Positions 49,196-57,408 of a stretch of DNA of 64,000 bases are shown here, piece after piece. The stretch covers positions 1 to 64,000 of the forward strand of contig CAAGBS010000024.1 in assembly GCA_900768125.1 (NCBI GenBank), in the 5' to 3' direction. A model generated the notes under the pieces. It did not search any database, was not told the DNA's origin, and saw only the letters and a list, made by a program, of their open reading frames with translations. A program made the position numbers and the translations under genes. The DNA is from Oscillospiraceae bacterium (GTDB lineage: Bacteria; Bacillota; Clostridia; Oscillospirales; Ruminococcaceae). Positions within the stretch are counted from its first letter, which is position 1. Each line of letters starts with the position of its first letter.

Positions 49196-49667
49196 CGTAG
49201 CCCTCCTTTTCCAGAAGCTGCTTCAACTTCTGCCGTGCCCTGGCTAGTCTTGTGGTGACCGCCGTGGGCTTCTCGCCGAGTATCCCGGCTATCTGCTTCA
49301 CGGGCATGTCCTCATAGTAGAACATATACAGCACCACGCGGTAGTCCGGTTTCAGCTTCATCACCAGCGGCAGAATGCTGTCGCGGCGCTCATACTCCGC
49401 CGGAAGCTCCCCGGCTTCGTCCAGCGGCACTGTAGTCCTGTATCTGAACGAACGGAGCAGATTCCTGCAGCGGTTCACCGCTACGCGTATCAGCCACGCC
49501 TTGATATGCTCGTCGCTGCTGAACTCAGTCCCCGACGTGTAAAGCGCCAGGAATGCTTCCTGGGTCATATCGTCGGCGTCCGCTGAATTATGCAGACAGC
49601 AGTATGCCGCCCTGTACACCGTGCCGCTGAATTTCTCCACCAGCCGGGTCAGTTCCTGTTCGTTCAT
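49185..49667 (-). CDS. ECF-type sigma factor (pair 3)
   Basis: 160 residues. Region 2 is SADADDMTQEAFLALY and IKAWLIRVAVNRCRNLLR; region 4 is LKPDYRVVLYMFYYEDMPVKQ with a recognition helix ending VTTRLARARQKLKQLL. The GTG two codons upstream touches the RBS, so ATG 49667 with GGAGGA at 6-nt spacing is chosen. In gene plan it is closest to pair 1 (short sigma, overlapping membrane partner). Confidence 0.88.
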   Translation of the reverse strand: MNEQELTRLVEKFSGTVYRAAYCCLHNSADADDMTQEAFLALYTSGTEFSSDEHIKAWLIRVAVNRCRNLLRSFRYRTTVPLDEAGELPAEYERRDSILPLVMKLKPDYRVVLYMFYYEDMPVKQIAGILGEKPTAVTTRLARARQKLKQLLEKEGYDEY

Positions 49668-49700
49668 CGTCACTCCTCCGTCTTGAAAGGCCTTTCATAT

Positions 49701-49730
49701 ATAATACACCCGGGCGGCTGGTTTTGTCAC
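49701..49730 (-). promoter_or_regulatory. Promoter of ECF pair 3
   Basis: On the minus strand GTGACA (49725-49730), 18-nt spacer, TATTAT (49701-49706), continuing ATATGAA. The GTATTATATATGAA stretch is identical to that before pair 1. Confidence 0.6.
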
Positions 49731-49811
49731 GTTTTCCGGAAAAAAACTGCCGCCGACCGTCCCGCTGCAAAAATGCATAATGGGACGTATCGGCAGCACA
49801 TAGCGGCTGTT

Positions 49812-50060
49812 TCAGTGAACGCTCTGTTTACATCGGGAACTAATCGCATAGAATCTCAGCCCGTCTCCGGAAAAACTCAGGTCAAGCCCCTTTTCGGAGA
49901 AGTAATCCTCCAGAAAGCTGCGAAGCTCCGCGGTGTTTGATGTGATGGAAAAATTCTGCCCGCCGCAGGAGCCGTGGTAGTGCAGTTCAACGTCAAACTG
50001 CTCCGCGACCTGCTTTTTCAGCCGGGACATTTCGGTAAGATTTATCGTTCTTGTAGCCAT
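49812..50060 (-). CDS. Small cytoplasmic protein of unknown function
   Basis: 82 residues, with FDVELHYHGSCGGQNFSI and a C-terminal LEDYFSEKGLDLSFSGDGLRFY. The Gly-rich HGSCGGQ with neighbouring His residues could bind a metal or be structural. It resembles a small family I have seen in Oscillospiraceae but cannot name with confidence. It lies 9 bp after the HD-domain gene on the same strand, so they are probably co-transcribed. Confidence 0.6.
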   Translation of the reverse strand: MATRTINLTEMSRLKKQVAEQFDVELHYHGSCGGQNFSITSNTAELRSFLEDYFSEKGLDLSFSGDGLRFYAISSRCKQSVH

Positions 50061-50069
50061 ATTACCTCC

Positions 50070-50645
50070 TTATACAAATTTGTTATATTCGTCCTCGCAG
50101 CTTCTCATTGCAAGTATCGTGTCGGATATCAGTTCGTCAAGGGACACACCCATCAGTTCCGCGCCGCGCTCTATCACCTCGCGGGAGCAGCCCGCCGCAA
50201 AATTCGGGGACTTGTATTTCTTCTTCACCGATTTCAGTTCCATATCCTGCACCGACTTTGACGGTCTCATCAGCGCAGCCGCTCCGATAAGTCCGGTGAG
50301 TTCGTCCACAGCGTACAGCACCTTTTCCATCTGGTGCTCCGGCCGGATATCCACAGTGAGCTTCCAGCCGTGGCTTGCAGTCGCGTGGATCATCCGCTCG
50401 TCAACGCCGCGTCCGCGCATTATTTCCTGCTCCTTTATGCAGTGCTGCTCCGGGTACATCTCAAAATCGAGGTCGTGGAGAAGCCCCACTATCCCCCAGA
50501 AGTCAGCCTCGTCGGAATAACCCAGCTTGTCCGCATACCAGCGCATTACGCCCTCCACAGTCACGGCGTGCTTCAGATGGAACGTATCCTTGTTGTATTC
50601 GTTGAGAAGCGCCCAGGCTTCATCTCGCGTCATTGCAGCTCCCAT
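50070..50645 (-). CDS. HD-domain hydrolase
   Basis: A 191-residue predicted metal-dependent phosphohydrolase. HAVTVEGVMRWYADKLG provides the first His, LLHDLDFEMYPEQH the HD pair, and a further His occurs in HATASHGW. DELTGLIGAAALMRP is typical of the HDIG-type family acting on nucleotides or similar phosphates. It is cytoplasmic, with no membrane segment. GGAGA lies 6 nt before the ATG at 50645. The substrate is not known. Confidence 0.85.
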   Translation of the reverse strand: MGAAMTRDEAWALLNEYNKDTFHLKHAVTVEGVMRWYADKLGYSDEADFWGIVGLLHDLDFEMYPEQHCIKEQEIMRGRGVDERMIHATASHGWKLTVDIRPEHQMEKVLYAVDELTGLIGAAALMRPSKSVQDMELKSVKKKYKSPNFAAGCSREVIERGAELMGVSLDELISDTILAMRSCEDEYNKFV

Positions 50646-50770
50646 TAGATTTCTCCTTTCTATCCAGACAAAACCTATAGATTCTATATGATATGATACA
50701 ACATCATGCTTGATTTGTCAATAGCTTTTGTAAAAAATTCCGGATTTCATCATTTCATATAAAAACAGCG

Positions 50771-50799
50771 TTGACAAAAGCGGGTCATTATGCTATAAT
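50771..50799 (+). promoter_or_regulatory. Consensus promoter of the tetrapyrrole operon
   Basis: A perfect TTGACA (50771-50776), 17-nt spacer and perfect TATAAT (50794-50799). The leader to the hemA ATG is about 45 nt, too short for a cobalamin riboswitch. Confidence 0.88.
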
Positions 50800-50851
50800 A
50801 CATATTGAATTAGTAGGCAAATATCATACACATAAAGAGTGGGGACGGGAA

Positions 50852-51970
50852 ATGGAACAGCTTACATGCGTGAGCATTAATTATAAGAAGTGCGGGGAAT
50901 CGGCGCGCGGCAGGTTCGCATTCGGCGAGGAGACCCGAAGCGGCTTCGTGCAGGCGCACGGCGAAATAAGCCCGGTGCTGCTGTGCACCTGCAGCCGTAC
51001 CGAACTGTACGCCCTTTGCGGAGTAAACGACGGGCTGAAACTGCTGGCAGAACTTTCCGGGGTCAGCGCTGCGGAGGTCGAGGGCTGTGCCATGCTGTAC
51101 AGTGGGGAGGGCGCGGTGCGGCACCTGTTCCGCGTAGCGTGCGGCGTGGATTCAATGGTGGTCGGCGAGGACGAGATACTCGGTCAGCTGCGGACTGCAT
51201 ATGCATTCTCGGCAGAGCGCGTTCAGCTTTCTCACCATGTCAACATGATATTCCAGAGCGCAGTCGCCACGGCGAAGCGCATAAAGACCGAGACCGCCAT
51301 CTCGAAGACTTCCGTTTCCCACGCTACCCTTGCCGCAAAGCTGGCGGCACATTCCGCGCCGGAGGTCAGCGTGCTGCTGATAGGCGCAAGCGGAAAGACC
51401 GGCACCAGCCTGCTGAAAAACCTGCTTTCCTATAAGAACGTGACCGTCAGGGCTACCATGCGCTCCCACAGCGGACAGACGATGCTCCTGCCCGAAAGCC
51501 CGGCGCTGACCATAGTTCCCTACGAGCGGCGCTACAGCTGCATACCGGAGTGCAGCTGCGTTATCTCCGCGACCTCCAGCCCGCACACGGTGCTCACCGC
51601 CGAAAAACTACGTGACTGCTGCGCCGGAGAAAAGCTGCTGATAGACCTCGCCGTCCCCCGTGACATCGACCCGGAGGCGGCTGAAATCCCCGGCGTTACG
51701 CTGTGCAGCGTAGACTATTTCAGCGGTCTCGCCGAAGACAACAACCTCCGCAAGCAGGACAGCGTTGAACAGGCGAAGCAGATGATAGAGGAAGACATAG
51801 GCGAACTCCGCAAGTCGCTTGTCCTGCACGAAAAACTGCCGCAGATCCGCCATAGCGAAGCGCTTTCCGACCTCACCGCCGAGGAGCTTTTATTCAGGCT
51901 GAAAAAGAAGCTTTCAGCGGAAGCGTTCGGCGAAGTTGTGGATTCGATACTGAACATTGCAAAGGAGTGA
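50852..51970 (+). CDS. hemA: Glutamyl-tRNA reductase (HemA)
   Basis: Reduces Glu-tRNA to glutamate-1-semialdehyde with NADPH, the committed step of tetrapyrrole synthesis by the C5 route. At 372 residues it is shorter than the usual ~420 because the C-terminal dimerisation helix region is reduced. The catalytic Cys47 lies in LLCTCSRTEL, CGVDSMVVGEDEILGQ marks the substrate domain, and LLIGASGKTG the NADPH Rossmann loop. An open frame runs upstream through the promoter, so the ATG at 50852 behind GGGGACGGGAA is the true start. First gene of the operon. Confidence 0.93.
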   Translation: MEQLTCVSINYKKCGESARGRFAFGEETRSGFVQAHGEISPVLLCTCSRTELYALCGVNDGLKLLAELSGVSAAEVEGCAMLYSGEGAVRHLFRVACGVDSMVVGEDEILGQLRTAYAFSAERVQLSHHVNMIFQSAVATAKRIKTETAISKTSVSHATLAAKLAAHSAPEVSVLLIGASGKTGTSLLKNLLSYKNVTVRATMRSHSGQTMLLPESPALTIVPYERRYSCIPECSCVISATSSPHTVLTAEKLRDCCAGEKLLIDLAVPRDIDPEAAEIPGVTLCSVDYFSGLAEDNNLRKQDSVEQAKQMIEEDIGELRKSLVLHEKLPQIRHSEALSDLTAEELLFRLKKKLSAEAFGEVVDSILNIAKE

Positions 51971-51974
51971 AGCT

Positions 51975-52595
51975 GTGCCGTACTTTCCGTTTTTCATCGA
52001 CATCTCGGGTAAGCGATGTCTTATCGCGGGCGGCGGCAGGATAGCCCTCCACAAGATAAAAAAGCTGCTCCCGTTTTCGCCGGAGATACATGTAGTTTCG
52101 CCCGAAATATGCGGCGAAATATCCGGTATCCCGGGACTGCATATCGAGCCGCGCGGATTCCTCCCCCGCGACCTTGACGGCGCGTTTTTCGTAATAGCCG
52201 CCACCGACCGTCCGGAAATAAACTCCGAGATTTCCCGGCTGTGCCGCGAACGGAATATCCTCTGCAACGCCGTAGACAGCCCCGCAGACTGCTCGTTTTA
52301 CTTCCCGGCGCTTGCCCAGCGCGGGGACGTCACAGTCGGAGTCTCCACCTCAGGGAAAAGCCCGCTCATAGCCGCCGAAATACGCCGGAAAGCCGAGAAA
52401 CTCCTCACCCCGGAACTTGTGGAGATATGCGCGCTGATGGGCGAAATACGTCCGGCGGTGCGGGAGCGGTTCCCGCTGGAAAAACAGCGCGCCGAAGTAA
52501 TGTCCGCCGCACTGAAATACTGCTTGTCGCGCGGCGAAGCGCCCGGCTATGCGGAACTTCTCAATTTCATCAACGGACTGGAGCTGAAAATATGA
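51975..52595 (+). CDS. Precorrin-2 dehydrogenase / sirohydrochlorin ferrochelatase-like (Met8/CysG-N type)
   Basis: About 206 residues. The N-terminal Rossmann motif CLIAGGGRIALHKIKKLL binds NAD. ISRLCRERNILCNAVDSPA and FYFPALAQRGDVTVGVSTSGKSP are the classic landmarks of the siroheme-synthase N-terminal domain. It oxidises precorrin-2 to sirohydrochlorin and may insert iron. GTG at 51975 is chosen with AAAGGAGTGA upstream; a TTG further up overlaps hemA. It overlaps hemC by four bases. Its presence shows that the operon is aimed at siroheme or a cobamide precursor. Confidence 0.88.
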   Translation: MPYFPFFIDISGKRCLIAGGGRIALHKIKKLLPFSPEIHVVSPEICGEISGIPGLHIEPRGFLPRDLDGAFFVIAATDRPEINSEISRLCRERNILCNAVDSPADCSFYFPALAQRGDVTVGVSTSGKSPLIAAEIRRKAEKLLTPELVEICALMGEIRPAVRERFPLEKQRAEVMSAALKYCLSRGEAPGYAELLNFINGLELKI

Positions 52596-53452
52596 CCCTG
52601 AGAATAGGCACCCGCCAGAGCAGACTTGCGCTGGCGCAGACTGAAATGTTCGCGAATGCGCTCCGCGAAAAGCACCCGGAAATCCGCGTTGAAGTGGCGA
52701 GATTCACCACCAAGGGCGACAGGATAATCGACCGCCCGCTCGATAAAATAGGCGGCAAGGGCGTTTTCGTCGAGGAGATAGAGCACGCCCTGAAAAGCGG
52801 CGAAATCGACATAGCAGTCCACAGCGCGAAGGACCTGCCGGTGCAGCTCGGCGCCGGTCTGGAGATTTCCGGAGTGCTCCCGCGCGGGGACTACCGCGAC
52901 ATGCTCGTCATGAGGAAAAATAACGAGTACTCCCCCGCCGACCGTTTCACCGCCGGTACTGGCAGCCTGCGCCGCCGCATGAATCTCGCGAAGCTGTACC
53001 CTAATGCGGAATTTGCCGATATCCGCGGCAACGTGGACACCCGCCTGCGCAAGCTGTCGGACGGCGAATATGACGCGATAGTGCTCGCCGCCGCCGGAGT
53101 TGAGCGGCTGGATATAGACATGAGCAGCTTCACCGTGCGGAAATTCAGCTATGATGAGTTCCTGCCCGCGCCATGTCAGGCTATCATTGCTGCTGAGTGC
53201 GCCGCCGGAAGCGCCGCAGCCGATATCGTCCGAAGCGTTTCCGACGCTGATACCATGCGGTGCTTCGAGGCGGAGCGCGGCGTTATCGAAGCCCTCGGCG
53301 CTGACTGCACCGTTCCGGTCGGGGCGTACAGCGAAATAATAGGCGGCGTTATGCGCCTTACGCTGTCAGACAAAACCGGAAAAAACGCGCACGGCGAATG
53401 CTCCCCGAAGAACTCCGCCGCGCTGATAAAGGAGCTGATATCAACTCTATGA
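52592..53452 (+). CDS. hemC: Hydroxymethylbilane synthase (HemC)
   Basis: Joins four porphobilinogens into hydroxymethylbilane. 286 residues. The N-terminal IGTRQSRLALAQ, the active-site segment IAVHSAKDLP with its Asp nearby, and GSLRRRMNL for substrate acids are all intact. Cys239 in GADCTVPVGA carries the dipyrromethane cofactor. The start overlaps the previous stop, and the stop overlaps the next start (ATGA both times). Confidence 0.95.
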   Translation: MTLRIGTRQSRLALAQTEMFANALREKHPEIRVEVARFTTKGDRIIDRPLDKIGGKGVFVEEIEHALKSGEIDIAVHSAKDLPVQLGAGLEISGVLPRGDYRDMLVMRKNNEYSPADRFTAGTGSLRRRMNLAKLYPNAEFADIRGNVDTRLRKLSDGEYDAIVLAAAGVERLDIDMSSFTVRKFSYDEFLPAPCQAIIAAECAAGSAAADIVRSVSDADTMRCFEAERGVIEALGADCTVPVGAYSEIIGGVMRLTLSDKTGKNAHGECSPKNSAALIKELISTL

Positions 53453-54921
53453 CAGGAAAGGTCATACTTACGGGCGCGGGCTGCGGCAGCTTCGACCTGA
53501 TAACACTGCGCGGTCTGGAAGCGCTCAGGAACTGCGATACGGTCATTTACGACAGCCTTGTCGATCCCCGGCTTCTTGATTTCGCGCCGGACGCCGAGAA
53601 AATATGCGTAGGAAAGCGCGCCGGGCAGCACTCCGCAAAGCAGGAGGAAATAAACTCCCTGCTCGTTGAAAAAGCGCTCGCCGGACGGAACGTAGTCAGG
53701 CTAAAGGGCGGCGACCCGTTCGTTTTCGGGCGCGGCGGCGAAGAAATACTGGAACTTCAGAAGCACGGAATACCGTTCGCTCTGATACCCGGCGTGACTT
53801 CCTCGGTGGCAGTCCCGGAACTTGCCGGGATACCGGTAACACATCGGAAATGCGCGCGCAGCTTCCACGTTATAACCGGGCACACCGCCGACAGCTGCAC
53901 CCCGGAAAACCTCGCGCAGTACGCTAAATTAACGGGCACGCTGGTGTTCCTGATGGGTCTTAATTCCCTGCCTGACATTGCGGGCGGGCTTATCGGCGGT
54001 GGAATGCCCTCCGATACCCCGGCGGCGGTGATATCCAACGGTGCAACGCGGCTTCAGCGCACTGTGCGCGGCACTGTTTCGGATATTGCGGATAAAGTCC
54101 GGGAAGCGGAGATACCCGCCCCGGCTGTCATCGTCATCGGCGAAACGGCTGGATTTGATTTTTCAGCGACCTGCCGCCCGCCGCTCGCCGGAAACAACAT
54201 CGCGGTGATCTCCTCAGGCGAGACTGCAAAGCGGCTCTGCGAAATGCTTCACGCGCTCGGGGCGTATGCGTTCCGCTCAGGCGGGGTGGATATCGCGGAG
54301 TTATACGGCGACCCCATCGACCGGGCGTTTTCAGCGCTCGCGGACTACACCCACATCGCGCTGACAAGCCCCAACGGTGCAAGGATATTCCTCAAAAAGC
54401 TGCGCGAAAAGCGCGTTGATGTACGCAGTCTCAGCGCCGTGAAATTCGCGGTCATCGGCAAAGGCACCGCCGCCGTGCTGGAAGACCACGGAGTATTCCC
54501 GGAGCTTATGCCGGAGGATTACAGCACGGAAGCGCTCGGAAAGCTTCTCGCACAGCTGCTCGGATATGATTCCAGGCTGCTGATACTGCGCTCGGAGGAA
54601 GGTTCCCCGGAGCTGAATAAGATCCTTGACGGCAGCGGCGTGAATTACGACGACGTAAAGATATACCGTCCCATATACCGCCCGGCAAACGCGCTGGACT
54701 GCGACTTAGCGGCGTTCACCAGCGCCGGGGCTGTGCGGGGATTCTTCGCGAATGGCGGAAGCATTCCCGCCGGTGCGATACCCGCGGCTATCGGGAAAGT
54801 CACCGCCGCGGAACTTGCAAAACACGGCTTCACGGACTGCGTGATACCGCACGAAAGCACCGTTGACGGCATTGTACAAAGTATTTTGGAGGCAGTGAAA
54901 TGCAGAGATTCAGAAGATTAA
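53449..54921 (+). CDS. cobA-hemD: Fused uroporphyrinogen-III methyltransferase and uroporphyrinogen-III synthase (CobA-HemD)
   Basis: A 490-residue two-domain enzyme. Residues 1-240 are a SAM-dependent methyltransferase (VILTGAGCGSFDLITLRGLE, VVRLKGGDPFVFGRGGEE, ALIPGVTSS, PVTHR) that converts uroporphyrinogen III to precorrin-2. Residues about 250-490 are the HemD synthase (IAVISSGETAKRL, IALTSPNGARIF, FAVIGKGTAAVL, LILRSEEGSPEL), which closes hydroxymethylbilane to uroporphyrinogen III. The fusion channels the intermediate straight to siroheme/cobamide. ATG 53449 overlaps the hemC stop, with AAAGGAG 14-20 bases upstream. The 3' end overlaps hemB by 22 bases. Confidence 0.92.
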   Translation: MTGKVILTGAGCGSFDLITLRGLEALRNCDTVIYDSLVDPRLLDFAPDAEKICVGKRAGQHSAKQEEINSLLVEKALAGRNVVRLKGGDPFVFGRGGEEILELQKHGIPFALIPGVTSSVAVPELAGIPVTHRKCARSFHVITGHTADSCTPENLAQYAKLTGTLVFLMGLNSLPDIAGGLIGGGMPSDTPAAVISNGATRLQRTVRGTVSDIADKVREAEIPAPAVIVIGETAGFDFSATCRPPLAGNNIAVISSGETAKRLCEMLHALGAYAFRSGGVDIAELYGDPIDRAFSALADYTHIALTSPNGARIFLKKLREKRVDVRSLSAVKFAVIGKGTAAVLEDHGVFPELMPEDYSTEALGKLLAQLLGYDSRLLILRSEEGSPELNKILDGSGVNYDDVKIYRPIYRPANALDCDLAAFTSAGAVRGFFANGGSIPAGAIPAAIGKVTAAELAKHGFTDCVIPHESTVDGIVQSILEAVKCRDSED

Positions 54922-55871
54922 GATCCAGCGAAGCAATGCGGAGAATGGTCCGCGAGACCCGACTCGACCCGGCGGACTTCATCTACCCGATATTCGTTGC
55001 GGAGGGCGAAAACATAAAGAAGCCGGTGGACTCCATGCCTACAGTTTACCAGTACTCCATCGACAGGCTGGAGGAGATTCTCCCGCAGATAGCCGGAAGC
55101 GGGATTTCCGGGCTGCTTATCTTCGGCATTCCCGCCCGCAAGGACGCCCGCGCCACCGAAGCCTACAACGACGAGGGAATTACACAGCGCGCTATACGCT
55201 ACATCAAGGAGCATTATCCCGACCTCATTATCATTGCGGACGTATGCCTGTGCGAATACACCGACCACGGACACTGCGGACTTATCTGCGGCTGTAAAAT
55301 ACTGAATGACGAGACTCTCCCGCTGCTGAGCGCGATGGCGGTCAGCCTTGCGAAAGCCGGCGCGGATATAATAGCGCCCTCCGACATGATGGACGGCAGA
55401 GTAGCCGCTATACGCGAAGCGCTCGATGAAAACGGCTGCAAGGACGTTCCGATAATGTCCTACAGCGCGAAATTCGCTTCGGGGTACTATTCCCCGTTCA
55501 GGGACGCGGCGCAGTCCGCCCCCAGCTTCGGCGACCGAAAGACCTACCAGATGGACCCCGCCAACGGCAGGGAGGCTCTCCGCGAGATAGCGGACGATAT
55601 CTCCGAGGGAGCGGATATGGTAATGGTGAAGCCCGCCCTTGCCTACCTGGACGTGCTCAAAGCCGCACGGGAGCGCTTCGACCTGCCGATAGCGGCATAC
55701 AACGTCAGCGGTGAATTTTCCATGGTGAAAGCCGCCGCTCAGCTCGGGTGGATAGACGAGCGCCGGATAGTGCTGGAAAATCTGACTGCGATAAAACGCG
55801 CGGGAGCGGATATCATAATAACCTATCACGCGCTTGACGCCGCAGAATGGCTGAAGGAGGAACAGAGATGA
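54900..55871 (+). CDS. hemB: Delta-aminolevulinic acid dehydratase (HemB)
   Basis: Condenses two ALA molecules to porphobilinogen. 323 residues. The zinc-type cysteine cluster DVCLCEYTDHGHCG is present, with active-site Lys191 in YSAKFASGYY and Schiff-base Lys244 in MVMVKPALAYLD. TTGGAGG precedes the ATG inside the end of the previous gene. The stop overlaps hemL by four bases. Confidence 0.95.
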   Translation: MQRFRRLRSSEAMRRMVRETRLDPADFIYPIFVAEGENIKKPVDSMPTVYQYSIDRLEEILPQIAGSGISGLLIFGIPARKDARATEAYNDEGITQRAIRYIKEHYPDLIIIADVCLCEYTDHGHCGLICGCKILNDETLPLLSAMAVSLAKAGADIIAPSDMMDGRVAAIREALDENGCKDVPIMSYSAKFASGYYSPFRDAAQSAPSFGDRKTYQMDPANGREALREIADDISEGADMVMVKPALAYLDVLKAARERFDLPIAAYNVSGEFSMVKAAAQLGWIDERRIVLENLTAIKRAGADIIITYHALDAAEWLKEEQR

Positions 55872-57124
55872 ACACCGCAAATTCCGAGAAGCTGTACGAA
55901 AAAGCCTGCAATTTCATGCCGGGAGGAGTAAACAGCCCGGTGCGCGCCTGCCGCTCGGTGGGAGTTTCCCCGCTGTTTATAAAGCATGCGAAAGGGTCTA
56001 AGATCTACGATGAGGACGGCAATGAACTTATCGACTACATCTGCTCCTGGGGGCCGAATATCTTCGGACATGCAGTCCCGCAGATAACCGAAGCGGTAAA
56101 ATCTGCGTGCGACAGCGGGCTTACATTCGGAGCCTGCCACAAGGGCGAAATAGAACTCGCGGAGCTTATCAAAAAGCACTTTCCGACAATGGAACTGCTT
56201 CGGCTGGTGAACTCCGGCACCGAAGCGGTGATGAGCGCCATCAGAGCCGCCCGGGGATTCACCGGGCGCGACAAGATAATCAAGTTCGAGGGCTGCTATC
56301 ACGGGCACTCAGACGGACTGCTCGCAAAGGCGGGCTCGGGATTGATGACGCACTCTATCCCCTCCGGCGCGGGAGTTCCGGCGGGCTGCACCGCTGACAC
56401 GCTGCTTGCGCGGTATAACGATGAAGGCTCGGTGGAAAGGCTTTTCGCGGAGTTCGGCGATAAAATAGGCGCGCTCATTGTGGAGCCGTGCGCTGCGAAT
56501 ATGGGCGTAGTTCCCCCGAAGTCGGGATTCCTGCAGTTCCTGAGGGATATCACAAAGAAGCACGGCGCGCTGCTGATATTCGACGAAGTCATAACCGGAT
56601 TCCGGCTGTCGGACGGCGGCGCTCAGAAATACTACGGCGTTGACCCCGACCTCACCACCCTCGGAAAGATAGTCGGCGGCGGAATGCCGCTTGCAGTCTA
56701 CGGCGGAAAGCGCGAAATAATGGAATGCGTAGCGCCGCTGGGTTCAGTCTATCAGGCGGGTACGCTGTCGGGAAATCCCTGCGCGGTTGCGGCGGGTATC
56801 GCGCAATTGAAGCTGATAGAAAGCACTCCCGACCTATACCAGCGCATTGACAGCAGCGCGGAAAAGCTGCACTCCGCAATGCTTGAAGCGGGGCTGAACG
56901 CAAACCGCTGCGGCTCGCTGCTGACTGTATTCTTCACCGACATGCAGGTCACGGATTACGACACCGCGCGCGCCTGCGACACCGGAAGATTCGCGAAATA
57001 CTGGCGGCATATGCTGAACTGCGGAATATATGCGGCGCCGTCCCAGTTCGAGGCTATGTTCGTATCCTACGCGCATTCCGACGAAGATATTGCGCGGACT
57101 GTTCAGGCGATAAAAACGCTGTGA
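55868..57124 (+). CDS. hemL: Glutamate-1-semialdehyde 2,1-aminomutase (HemL)
   Basis: A 418-residue PLP enzyme that converts glutamate-1-semialdehyde to 5-aminolevulinate, the step after HemA. FMPGGVNSPVRA, RLVNSGTEAVMSAIRAARG, the PLP-stacking GCYHGHSDG, the FDEVITGFR metal/phosphate Asp and Lys267 in LGKIVGGGMPL are all present. AAGGAGGA lies just upstream. The ATG at 55868 overlaps the hemB stop. It is the last gene of the six-gene operon, which is closed by the terminator at 57372. Confidence 0.95.
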   Translation: MNTANSEKLYEKACNFMPGGVNSPVRACRSVGVSPLFIKHAKGSKIYDEDGNELIDYICSWGPNIFGHAVPQITEAVKSACDSGLTFGACHKGEIELAELIKKHFPTMELLRLVNSGTEAVMSAIRAARGFTGRDKIIKFEGCYHGHSDGLLAKAGSGLMTHSIPSGAGVPAGCTADTLLARYNDEGSVERLFAEFGDKIGALIVEPCAANMGVVPPKSGFLQFLRDITKKHGALLIFDEVITGFRLSDGGAQKYYGVDPDLTTLGKIVGGGMPLAVYGGKREIMECVAPLGSVYQAGTLSGNPCAVAAGIAQLKLIESTPDLYQRIDSSAEKLHSAMLEAGLNANRCGSLLTVFFTDMQVTDYDTARACDTGRFAKYWRHMLNCGIYAAPSQFEAMFVSYAHSDEDIARTVQAIKTL

Positions 57125-57130
57125 TAAAAA

Positions 57131-57360
57131 CGTGGGGGAGGGGCAATCAGGACGTTTGCCCGGACCGCCCAAAAGCTTGTCTCCCCCGGTGGGGGAGAGT
57201 GTCAAAGCGACGGCTTCGCCTTACGCACGAAGTTCCAGAGGGGCTAGTTTGGCGCAAAACCAAATTTAATGGTTAACAATGAATCTTCGTGTTGCGCCAA
57301 ACTAACGAAAGAACGCATGGACGCGCCGCAGCATAGGGCGGGAGGGGCAAGCCCCTCCCC
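57131..57360. repeat. Composite palindromic intergenic element
   Basis: It contains GTCTCCCCC/GGGGGAG (about 57179-57199), related to the central hairpin of the 9.7 and 16.7 kb repeats. A perfect 13-bp inverted repeat TAGTTTGGCGCAA/TTGCGCCAAACTA (57245-57257 with 57292-57304) follows, then the GGGAGGGGC/GCCCCTCCC palindrome at 57340-57359. No coding frame is supported. It looks like a mosaic of small mobile or REP-like elements. Confidence 0.75.
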
Positions 57361-57371
57361 TACATAATGAA

Positions 57372-57408
57372 AAACTCCGGTCATTTGTCGTGACCGGAGT
57401 TTGTTTTT
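57372..57408. terminator. Two-way terminator between the hem operon and the sulfur operon
   Basis: A perfect 12-bp stem AAACTCCGGTCA/TGACCGGAGTTT (57372-57383 with 57391-57402). GTTTTTATT follows on the plus strand and TTTTC on the minus strand. Confidence 0.88.

Noticed and set aside
50646..50851. Cobalamin or other riboswitch before hemA
   Set aside because: The consensus promoter leaves a leader of about 45 nt, and no B12-box-like sequence was seen.
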